From contig JAHRXB010000071.1 of NCBI GenBank assembly GCA_019104905.1, positions 1 through 5,675 of the forward strand: DNA of 5,675 bases, read 5' to 3'. The notes below the pieces were generated by a model that did no database searches, was not told where the DNA came from, and worked only from the letters and a program-made list of their open reading frames with translations. A program made the position numbers and the translations under genes. The stretch comes from Bdellovibrio sp. Its GTDB lineage: Bacteria > Bdellovibrionota > Bdellovibrionia > Bdellovibrionales > Bdellovibrionaceae. Shown piece by piece: positions 1-5,660 of this stretch; position 1 is the stretch's first letter, and every line of letters begins with the position of its first letter.

Positions 1-657
1 CGCTTCGATCATCATCTTCTTAAGAACATGCTGCGCCTGGGACTTCCCAATGGCCTGACATTCGTTTTTGAGGTTGGCGCTTTTGCTTCGGCGGCGATTA
101 TGATGGGATGGTTTGGTGCCGCTCCCCTCGCCGCTCACCAAATTACCATTAGCTTAGCCAGCACCAGCTTTATGATTACATTAGGTATCGGCATCGCCTC
201 AAGTATCCGCGTGGCTTATGAACTAGGGCGTGGTGACTATTCGCTTGCTCGCTTTGCGGGATTCACGGCGATTAAACTGGGGGCCTACTATATGGGTCTT
301 TGCGCCTTGGGATTTTTTTTCCTTCGCCATTGGTTCCCCACACTTTACGTGACAGATCAAGACGTCATCGCGTGGGCAGCTCAGCTTTTAATCGTTGTTG
401 CGATCTTTGAAGTCTTTGACGGCATTCAAGCCATTGCCATTGGAGCCTTGCGTGGCATGAGTGATACACAATGGCCGAGTGTCATCGCCTTTTTTTCTTA
501 TTGGATCATGGGCCTTCCTATTGGATATCTCTTAGCCTTCCACGGCGGCGCGGGCCCTGTCGGAATCTGGATTGGTCTTTTGTTGGGCTTGATCTGCGCT
601 TCGATTTTACTGACGTTGAGATTTCATATACTCACAAGACGTTTTCTGAAGTCTTAA
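1..657 (+). CDS. MATE family (NorM-like) efflux antiporter, C-terminal half, partial at 5' end
   Basis: Inner-membrane multidrug/toxin extrusion protein that would export cationic drugs or metabolites in exchange for Na+ or H+. The reading frame is open from base 1, through the ATG at 28, to TAA at 655-657. These 218 codons are about half of a normal MATE protein (about 450 residues), so the true start lies outside the window and the ATG at 28 is internal. Six hydrophobic segments are visible, as expected for TM7-12. Family hallmarks are GLPNGL before the first helix, AAHQI, the loop IRVAYELGRGD (compare IRVG..LG.G in NorM/MdtK), and GALRGMSDTQ followed by YWIMGLPIGYLL. Poly-T runs of 8 (313-320) and 7 (490-496) encode Phe pairs or triplets in helices and do not break the frame. 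The stop overlaps that of the converging lipoprotein gene. Family assignment is firm; the substrate cannot be told from sequence. Confidence 0.93.
   Translation, partial: RFDHHLLKNMLRLGLPNGLTFVFEVGAFASAAIMMGWFGAAPLAAHQITISLASTSFMITLGIGIASSIRVAYELGRGDYSLARFAGFTAIKLGAYYMGLCALGFFFLRHWFPTLYVTDQDVIAWAAQLLIVVAIFEVFDGIQAIAIGALRGMSDTQWPSVIAFFSYWIMGLPIGYLLAFHGGAGPVGIWIGLLLGLICASILLTLRFHILTRRFLKS
654..657. other. Shared TTAA: overlapping stop codons of convergent genes
   Basis: The self-complementary TTAA holds the MATE stop (TAA at 655-657, plus strand) and the lipoprotein stop (TAA read from 656 to 654, minus strand). The genes therefore converge with a 4-base overlap and no intergenic space. Each 3' untranslated region must lie inside the other gene's coding sequence. 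I see no hairpin followed by a T-run on either side. Confidence 0.95.
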
Positions 658-3452
658 GGATGATAGACGCAGCGGAAGCCGCCATCGTTTGTGTAACCAT
701 ACGGGGGAGGCATAGTCGCAGGATCATTCGCTCCTGTCGTGTAGTTCCGCCATGTAGCAAAGACCCCAGCTCCATCGGCATCAATGCAAGAACCGCCTCT
801 CCAAATAGTCCCTGAGTATTGAACATTGATATAACCCAAACCACAATAGGGGCTTACCCCAAAACTTGCACAAATGCGACTGGTCCCGTATTTCTCTTTG
901 AGAGGCGTAGTCCCTAGAGCCAACTGGGCCACATAACCGTCATAAGGACTGTATACGACAGCATCGAGATCCTTAACCACCTCTGTGGCATTTCCCGAAA
1001 AATCCCACAAAGTCTGATTGTAAGGAAGAGAGTGAGAACGTATTTGCGAAAGATCCACCATCAAATTAGGGTAAAAGGGAGCCGCTGTGTTCACTTCTCT
1101 CGGTGGATTAAGATTATTATTTCCTCTGAATAATATCCCATCCCCCGTCCAGTTCACGCCTTGCTGAGCGATAAGTTCAGCAACCGTGTTCCACTCCGTA
1201 TTCGAAATCAGATCATAGTTCCCGCCAAGACTTTGGCATTTTGTCATAGCATCATTTCGCCCCAGGGCCCAAGGGTATCCCGCAGCTACAAAACTTGGTA
1301 AGTTACCCGCTCCCAACTTCGCTTCAAACTGCCCCACACAGAATGGCGCCACGGCGGGCATCGCTGGATTATAAATATATACAAACCCTGTCGGGCACAA
1401 GAAGCTCACAAAGGAACTCGTCACAACAGAACCAATATTCCCGGCGGGGTCCTGCGCGCGAAGATCAACGTAATAGGTGGTTCCAGGCATCATATGAGTC
1501 ACAAGATCCAAGCGTTGGTCAGAGACAACCGCTGTCCAGCCCTGCAATTCACTATTGCTGGAGGTGCGCACTCGTGCAAACACGGTCACAGGCTCTGGCT
1601 CCCCTGCAGGAAGTTCGAAATGAATCATCGGAGTTCTAAAATAATAAGTGGACACCTGATTCAAGGTGAGCCCCGTCACAAATCCCGGTGGCTGCGAGTC
1701 GACCTTGATTCTATTTGATTTCAACCAATTTGCATTCACACCGTCGTCAACAGGCACAGCCAAGGAGGCATTCACCGCCGAGTTCGCAATATCATTAATA
1801 CTTCCGCCGTTTAAAGATATTCCGGCCCCTTCAACGCCCAACATCCCCGCGTACTGATTGGCCCCAACCATATACTGAAACTTCAATGTTTTTTTATCTG
1901 CGTCGGCCATCATCACGAAGCTAGCTTCTGCGGAGGTGTTCAGTGCAAGTTTCGGAGCTCCCAAAACCGAGACAGCGCGATTATATTCAACGTAAATATA
2001 TATAGTTGCCCCTTGCATTTGCGTCGTATTCGGAACACTTCCATAAACTTTCACAATTTCAGGAACTGGATATTGCACCGTGAAAGAAAATCCATTATTG
2101 GAAGCCGCGATCACATTGCCATGAGAATCTTTGGCCTGAGCAAAAACCTTGTAGGTACCACTTTGATTCAAAACACATCCGTCAAAAGAGAATTGAGTCA
2201 CGGCTCCTGCTTGTAAAGGACAAATGACGGAGGCCCCGGCGCTATCCTTCACGACAACGTCATACGAGGCGGCTCCTGCTGCGGTACTCAGATCCACACG
2301 CAAGCCCAAATCAGTCAATACAGAGTCTGCTGTGACGTCAGTCCCGCTGTTAGAGCGAACCCCAGAAATACTGAAAGCTCCCGGAGGAGTTGTGTCCTTT
2401 TCTAACGATAAAAGACTTGTGTTGGTATTATTTCCCGCCCCGTCAGAGTGCGAAGCTTTGATTGTAAAAGGCCCCTCAGGAGGAATCACCTCCGCATGAA
2501 AGGTGCCAAAAGACGAACACGAGGTTTCAACAATAAAGCTTCCGTTCAGTTCGATCTTAACTGGCAACAAAGACTCACTGCAACTTCCTGCAACTTGAAT
2601 AGTACTTCCCGCAGTAAAGTGACTTGAAGTAAACACCGTCCCATCCGAAGGTGACGAAATACTTAACACAGGGGCCATGCGATCAATAAGAATGGTTTTT
2701 GTCGCCTCTCCGTAGGCTCGATAAGAGTCCACTGTGTAGTGCTTCACCTTGATCACCGTGGAGCCATCAGCCCAAGCTGTATCGACACTTGCAACAAGAC
2801 TATAGGAGCCACTGGAACAAATCCCTTTAATCACCGAAGAAAAAGGCCCCTCGATAGCAACTTCAGCCCCCTCTTGCGAGCAGGAGCCCGAGATTCCATA
2901 CGAACCCGGAGCAGCATTGTCGAGGTTGATGTCCGAAGCAACAACTCCCACCGTAGGTGCTTTGAACAGTGCCGACAACGTCCGATAGTAAACTGACGTT
3001 TCGCCGTACATATTTTTCACCATCCAGCGAATCTGAAAATCCTGACGGCGATCCCCTGAAGTCGTGGGTGCCGAATATGGAGCGACATGGGTCAGAGGCA
3101 AATTGAACCTCACTGGGCCCCCGGAGCTGCAGCTAAAACTCGCGCCCGCGATAAGATCCGAAATCTTCTTCCACTCTTTTGTTTGAGGATTTTGGATTTC
3201 CATCATTTCAACAGTGCTTGAGCACGAGATCTCGATAGGAATGGACGACTCCGTTGCATCAGGAAGCATATCCCCATCGCCGATGGCGTTATTCACTTTA
3301 AACTCAGCTTTTGTTTTGGCGAGTTTATTCAGAACACCGACTTCGATTTTCGGATCAGAACACGCGGTGAGCATCAATAGAAGCAGAGAGAAAAAATAAT
3401 TTCTCCAAGAAAAACTTAAGGATAAATCATGGCCCCAGGTCCCCAACCGCAT
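654..3452 (-). CDS. Large lipoprotein with Ig-like/FN3-like repeats and a C-terminal FGE (SUMF1)-like domain
   Basis: 932 residues, not recognised as a named gene. The N-terminus has a hydrophobic stretch (residues 19-30) ending in the lipobox LTAC, with lipidated Cys31 followed by Ser-Asp, so a membrane-anchored and probably outer-membrane lipoprotein is expected. Next come beta-rich modules: about 65-165, 166-258, 259-355, 356-462, an adhesin-type repeat at 463-587 (GAPKLALNT, LNGGSINDIAN), and an FN3-like module at about 588-680 (GTTYYVDLRAQDPAGNIG). The first four carry one Cys pair each: 77/108, 191/212, 291/312, 411/426. Residues 685-932 resemble the FGE-sulfatase/C-type-lectin fold: LWDFSGNATEVV (815-826), IWRGGS (883-888), GGFRCV (924-929). 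The FGE active-site Cys pair is not seen, so a binding role is likelier than catalysis. The ATG at 3452 is chosen because no ATG, GTG or TTG lies between codon 3 and the hydrophobic segment; it lacks a clear Shine-Dalgarno sequence. A surface adhesin or fibre-like role is inferred. Confidence 0.88.
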   Translation of the reverse strand: MRLGTWGHDLSLSFSWRNYFFSLLLLMLTACSDPKIEVGVLNKLAKTKAEFKVNNAIGDGDMLPDATESSIPIEISCSSTVEMMEIQNPQTKEWKKISDLIAGASFSCSSGGPVRFNLPLTHVAPYSAPTTSGDRRQDFQIRWMVKNMYGETSVYYRTLSALFKAPTVGVVASDINLDNAAPGSYGISGSCSQEGAEVAIEGPFSSVIKGICSSGSYSLVASVDTAWADGSTVIKVKHYTVDSYRAYGEATKTILIDRMAPVLSISSPSDGTVFTSSHFTAGSTIQVAGSCSESLLPVKIELNGSFIVETSCSSFGTFHAEVIPPEGPFTIKASHSDGAGNNTNTSLLSLEKDTTPPGAFSISGVRSNSGTDVTADSVLTDLGLRVDLSTAAGAASYDVVVKDSAGASVICPLQAGAVTQFSFDGCVLNQSGTYKVFAQAKDSHGNVIAASNNGFSFTVQYPVPEIVKVYGSVPNTTQMQGATIYIYVEYNRAVSVLGAPKLALNTSAEASFVMMADADKKTLKFQYMVGANQYAGMLGVEGAGISLNGGSINDIANSAVNASLAVPVDDGVNANWLKSNRIKVDSQPPGFVTGLTLNQVSTYYFRTPMIHFELPAGEPEPVTVFARVRTSSNSELQGWTAVVSDQRLDLVTHMMPGTTYYVDLRAQDPAGNIGSVVTSSFVSFLCPTGFVYIYNPAMPAVAPFCVGQFEAKLGAGNLPSFVAAGYPWALGRNDAMTKCQSLGGNYDLISNTEWNTVAELIAQQGVNWTGDGILFRGNNNLNPPREVNTAAPFYPNLMVDLSQIRSHSLPYNQTLWDFSGNATEVVKDLDAVVYSPYDGYVAQLALGTTPLKEKYGTSRICASFGVSPYCGLGYINVQYSGTIWRGGSCIDADGAGVFATWRNYTTGANDPATMPPPYGYTNDGGFRCVYHP

Positions 3453-3459
3453 ACTAAAC

Positions 3460-3486
3460 TTATCGGCTTTATAGGACCCAGATTAA
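3460..3486 (-). promoter_or_regulatory. Candidate sigma-28 (FliA-type) promoter for the lipoprotein gene
   Basis: Reading the minus strand, 3467-3460 is GCCGATAA, identical to the enterobacterial FliA -10 consensus. Fifteen bases upstream, 3486-3483 reads TTAA, matching three of four positions of the -35 core TAAA; the extended -35 match is only about half. The -10 element is separated from the ATG by just seven bases (GTTTAGT), which would place transcription initiation at or within a base or two of the start codon. That would give a leaderless or nearly leaderless mRNA, consistent with the absence of a Shine-Dalgarno sequence. A chance 8-mer match cannot be excluded. Confidence 0.45.
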
Positions 3487-3495
3487 AGACCCAGA
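3475..3495. repeat. Short direct repeat GACCCAGA (two copies, 13-bp period)
   Basis: GACCCAGA occurs at 3475-3482 and again at 3488-3495, so the copies begin 13 bases apart with five bases between. On the minus strand both lie just upstream of the sigma-28-like -10 element, and the first covers the spacer/-35 area. It may be an operator half-site pair or only local duplication. Confidence 0.5.
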
Positions 3496-3511
3496 GTGAG
3501 ACTATTTCACT
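3495..3511. repeat. Small inverted repeat AGTGA/TCACT in the spacer
   Basis: Arms AGTGA (3495-3499) and TCACT (3507-3511) pair perfectly across a 7-base loop. On the minus strand it follows the larger inverted repeat at 3516-3536, in the 3' region of the transporter transcript. No uninterrupted T-run follows, so it is not a standard intrinsic terminator. Confidence 0.35.
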
Positions 3512-3515
3512 ATTT

Positions 3516-3536
3516 TGAGGACTTCGTCCGTCCTCA
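3516..3536 (-). terminator. Hairpin at the transporter stop codon, weak terminator candidate
   Basis: Perfect 7-bp arms TGAGGAC (3516-3522) and GTCCTCA (3530-3536) with a 7-base loop; an alternative fold pairs GGAC (3519-3522) with GTCC (3526-3529). The outer arm contains the transporter's TGA stop. On the minus strand the stem is followed by AAATAG rather than a T-tract, so a Rho-independent terminator is unlikely. It could instead stabilise or process the 3' end, or weaken readthrough into the lipoprotein gene. Confidence 0.3.
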
Positions 3537-4916
3537 GCCTTTCCCAGAGTGAGACGGTGATGTATGCCAGCGAACATTAAGATCCTCTTTGATGTAGAGG
3601 CTGCCAATAATAAATGTCATCACTGCGACGGCAATGGGATACATCAACCCAGCAAAGTGATTGCCCGTCGACGCCACCAAGGCAGTTCCAATAAAAGGAA
3701 CCAGTCCTCCGAAGACGCCATTTCCAATATGATACGGTAAGGACATTGACGTGTAACGAATGCGCGTCGGAAATAACTCCACCAGGAAGGCGGCGATGGG
3801 CCCGTAAACCATCGTCACATAAATGACCTGAATGAAAACCAGTAGTGTTAGCATAAAGACATTGGGGTTTACCGCTGTCGCATTGGGCTCCATCGGGTTC
3901 CAACCAGAATAAGCTTCCATCGCACGATAAATGGGATAATAAGTTAAAGACGCAATCAAACATCCTGCCATCATGATTCTTTTTCGTCCCATTCGATCCG
4001 ACAAAGCACCGAACACCACAAAAAAGGGCGTCGCAAAAAGAAGAGCAACGGCAATGATCTGATTCGCTAATACGAAGTCCACCTTCAAAACCGTCTGCAA
4101 ATAATAAAGAGCATAGAATTGTCCGGTGTACCACACCACCCCTTGGCCTGCGGTCGCCCCCAACAAAGACAGGATCACCAAGCGTCTATTTTCGGGATTC
4201 ATAAAACTATCACGCAAAGGACTGGCGGAAGTTTTTCCTTCTGATTTCATTTGAACAAACAAAGGTGACTCTTCCATTTTTCGTCGAATCAAATAGGACA
4301 CCAGAACTAACAAGACCGAAAGAATAAAGGGAACACGCCATCCCCACACCTTAAAAGCCTCTTCTCCCAAAGAAAGACGTGTCGCCAGGATCACCCCTAA
4401 GGAAACAAAGAGCCCCAAGGTCGCCGTCGTTTGAATAAAACTTGTGTAGTATCCTCGCTTCCCGTCAGGACTGTGCTCGGCCACATAGGTTGCCGCTCCT
4501 CCATATTCTCCTCCTAAAGCTAAGCCCTGAAGAAGTCTTAAGACCAAAAGTAAAATAGGCGCCAAAATTCCGATCGTCTCATATCCCGGCAAAAGACCAA
4601 TCGCTGTCGTCGCAAGGCCCATGATCAACAAAGTCACCATAAAGGCGTATTTTCTTCCCACAACGTCGCCGACTCGCCCAAACACCAAGGCTCCGAAAGG
4701 TCGCACGATAAATCCCGTCGCAAAGGTTGCTAAAGTCCCCAAGAGAGCTGCGGTTTCATGTCCTTTGGGAAAGAACTGAGCCGAAATGATCGTCGCCAAA
4801 CTTCCGAAGATATAAAAGTCATACCACTCAATCAGAGTCCCCGCGCTGGAGGCGGCAATCACCTTCCAAATATTTCGTTTTTCAGTCGTAGAAATCACAG
4901 TGCCTGCGGCTGCCAT
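3534..4916 (-). CDS. MFS transporter, metabolite:H+ symporter (MHS) family
   Basis: Twelve-helix inner-membrane permease of the MHS group (relatives ProP, ShiA, KgtP, YhjE), importing a small solute with protons. Numbered from the chosen start (460 residues): IEWYDFYIFG in TM1 (residues 29-38), motif A GRVGDVVGRK (80-89), RLLQGLALGGEYGG (127-140), GWRVPF (192-197), MEESPLF in the central loop (about 214-220), second motif A FGALSDRMGRKR (302-313), and a conserved block from YGPIAAFLVELFPTR to SLPYHIGNG beginning at about 371. A hydrophilic, Asn/Pro-rich loop at about 331-351 precedes that block. The ATG at 4916 is preferred because AGAGGGGGA sits seven bases upstream; an in-frame TTG at 4973 would add 19 poorly hydrophobic residues and has no such site. 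It is divergent from dps and upstream of the lipoprotein by 81 bases. The substrate (organic acid, betaine/proline or other) cannot be assigned. Confidence 0.93.
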   Translation of the reverse strand: MAAAGTVISTTEKRNIWKVIAASSAGTLIEWYDFYIFGSLATIISAQFFPKGHETAALLGTLATFATGFIVRPFGALVFGRVGDVVGRKYAFMVTLLIMGLATTAIGLLPGYETIGILAPILLLVLRLLQGLALGGEYGGAATYVAEHSPDGKRGYYTSFIQTTATLGLFVSLGVILATRLSLGEEAFKVWGWRVPFILSVLLVLVSYLIRRKMEESPLFVQMKSEGKTSASPLRDSFMNPENRRLVILSLLGATAGQGVVWYTGQFYALYYLQTVLKVDFVLANQIIAVALLFATPFFVVFGALSDRMGRKRIMMAGCLIASLTYYPIYRAMEAYSGWNPMEPNATAVNPNVFMLTLLVFIQVIYVTMVYGPIAAFLVELFPTRIRYTSMSLPYHIGNGVFGGLVPFIGTALVASTGNHFAGLMYPIAVAVMTFIIGSLYIKEDLNVRWHTSPSHSGKG

Positions 4917-4923
4917 AACAACG

Positions 4924-4932
4924 TCCCCCTCT
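4924..4932 (-). promoter_or_regulatory. Shine-Dalgarno site that decides the transporter start
   Basis: On the minus strand AGAGGGGGA (4932-4924) lies seven bases before the ATG at 4916-4914. No comparable purine-rich site precedes the upstream in-frame TTG at 4973, so the shorter 460-residue protein is favoured. Confidence 0.75.
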
Positions 4933-4995
4933 GCTTTGACATTATTGTTGGCAGCACTCAATTTGGCCCACAATCAAAACTGCGAAAATTTCGAA

Positions 4996-5023
4996 AAATT
5001 AATTGAGACCTGCCATCTGTCAA
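4996..5023 (-). promoter_or_regulatory. Candidate sigma-70-type promoter for the MHS transporter
   Basis: Minus-strand 5023-5018 is a perfect TTGACA -35 box. After a 16-base spacer, 5001-4996 reads TAATTT, a poor -10 (three of six matches). Initiation would fall near 4989, giving a leader of roughly 70 bases. The weak -10 suggests that an activator may be needed, and the 14-bp palindrome abuts the -35 box on its upstream side. Confidence 0.35.
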
Positions 5024-5037
5024 ATGTCGGGCGACAT
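5024..5037. promoter_or_regulatory. Palindrome ATGTCG-GG-CGACAT, possible shared operator
   Basis: Perfect 6-bp arms ATGTCG (5024-5029) and CGACAT (5032-5037) separated by GG, in the spacer between the divergent transporter and dps genes. It touches the transporter's TTGACA box on one side and lies one base from the candidate dps -35 on the other, a position suited to a dimeric regulator acting in both directions. I do not recognise it as a Fur, OxyR or PerR site. A chance palindrome is possible. Confidence 0.4.
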
Positions 5038-5038
5038 C

Positions 5039-5066
5039 AAGACAACTTACAAAGATCTTTTATCTT
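5039..5066 (+). promoter_or_regulatory. Weak candidate promoter for dps
   Basis: AAGACA at 5039-5044 (four of six matches to TTGACA) and TATCTT at 5061-5066 (four of six to TATAAT) are 16 bases apart, giving initiation near 5073 and a leader of about 27 bases. The spacer contains the palindrome AAAGATCTTT (5051-5060). Both boxes are mediocre; an alternative sigma factor or a regulator may be used. Confidence 0.22.
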
Positions 5067-5089
5067 GAACAGACGCTAAACTGACTGGC

Positions 5090-5095
5090 GGAGGT
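5090..5095 (+). promoter_or_regulatory. Shine-Dalgarno site of dps
   Basis: GGAGGT at 5090-5095 precedes the ATG at 5100 (five bases after GGAGG). This is a near-ideal ribosome binding site and fixes the start of the Dps protein. Confidence 0.85.
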
Positions 5096-5099
5096 TTGC

Positions 5100-5621
5100 A
5101 TGGAACAGCAACAACAACATAAATCAAGAATCGCTCCCCTACGTACACCAACAGATCTTGGGGAACGAGCCACCAAAGACATCTCTGCCGCTTTAAACTT
5201 AGCCCTGGCGGATGTCTACGCTCTTTATCTTAAAACAAAAAACTTTCATTGGCACATGAGTGGTACGCACTTCCGAGATCTTCACCTTCTCCTTGATGAA
5301 CAGGCCGATCAAATATTTGCCATGACCGATCTCTTAGCGGAGCGGGTACGTAAAGTCGGCGGAACAACCATCCGCTCCATTGGCCAGATCTCACGTTTAC
5401 AGAGAATCTCTGATAACGATGCCGAATTTGTGACACCTCAAGATATGCTCTCAGAGCTTTGCCAAGACAACAGAGCCTTAACGACCTCATTGCGTGCTGC
5501 TCACGATGTCTGTGCGGAACATCGAGACATCGCAAGCACCGCGCAGATCGAAGTTTGGATTGATGAAAGCGAGCGGCGCTCTTGGTTTCTTTATGAGGCC
5601 ACACGCCACTTTCATAGTTAG
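5100..5621 (+). CDS. dps: Dps-family mini-ferritin (DNA protection during starvation)
   Basis: 173 residues, a usual length for Dps. Members form cytoplasmic dodecamers that oxidise Fe(II) with H2O2, store the iron and protect DNA during starvation or oxidative stress. The ferroxidase site formed between subunits is complete: aligned with E. coli H51, H63, D67, D78 and E82 are His50, His62, Asp66, Asp77 and Glu81, within NFHWHMSGTHF and LLLDEQADQI, followed by LLAERVRKVGG. The N-terminal tail (about 27 residues) has a Gln run (residues 3-6) and several basic residues (Lys8, Arg10, Arg15, Arg23, Lys26), compatible with DNA contact as in E. coli Dps, though binding is inferred. A strong ribosome binding site supports the start. 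It is transcribed divergently from the MHS transporter. Family and ferroxidase function are well supported; regulation is not known from sequence. Confidence 0.95.
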   Translation: MEQQQQHKSRIAPLRTPTDLGERATKDISAALNLALADVYALYLKTKNFHWHMSGTHFRDLHLLLDEQADQIFAMTDLLAERVRKVGGTTIRSIGQISRLQRISDNDAEFVTPQDMLSELCQDNRALTTSLRAAHDVCAEHRDIASTAQIEVWIDESERRSWFLYEATRHFHS

Positions 5622-5660
5622 GTCAGATTGCTACTGAAAAACCATTTCACAACGCACACC

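Larger units (their letters stand above)
3490..3555. repeat. 13-bp direct repeat CCCAGAGTGAGAC flanking the transporter stop
   Basis: Identical copies lie at 3490-3502 (intergenic) and 3543-3555 (within the last codons of the MHS transporter, encoding part of its Ser-His-Ser-Gly tail). The starts are 53 bases apart. The arrangement looks like a small duplication of the transporter gene's 3' end, perhaps left by slippage or deletion. Confidence 0.7.

Noticed and set aside
313..320. Poly-T run of 8 as a phase-variable tract
   Set aside because: It sits mid-gene and encodes Phe residues of a transmembrane helix; the frame is intact, and one short tract is not enough to claim phase variation.
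28..657. MATE gene starting at the ATG at 28 as a complete short protein
   Set aside because: The frame is open to base 1, and the product would be only the C-terminal half of the family fold.
672..690. GCGG-AAG-CCGC hairpin followed by CATCGTTT as a terminator for the MATE gene
   Set aside because: Only a 4-bp stem with an interrupted T-run, and it encodes the conserved GGFRC end of the lipoprotein on the other strand.
654..800. Diversity-generating retroelement variable region
   Set aside because: No reverse transcriptase, template repeat or accessory gene is present in the window; only the fold resemblance remains, noted as a finding.
471..815. Plus-strand frame spanning the MATE/lipoprotein junction
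   Set aside because: It is a shifted reading of the MATE gene followed by the antisense of the lipoprotein, with no recognisable domain or ribosome binding site.
3260..3300. Thrombospondin type-3-like calcium motif (GDGDMLPDA, residues 58-66)
   Set aside because: A single short Asp/Gly-rich stretch without the repeated Asp spacing of that family; more likely a linker after the lipid anchor.
3577..4134. Long alternative-frame open reading frame inside the transporter
   Set aside because: It lies wholly within a well-supported MFS gene on the same strand and shows no family motifs; the composition is that of a shifted membrane-protein frame.
4917..4973. N-terminal extension of the MHS transporter starting at TTG 4973
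   Set aside because: The extra 19 residues have no family likeness, the start is TTG without a ribosome binding site, and a strong site sits before the ATG at 4916.
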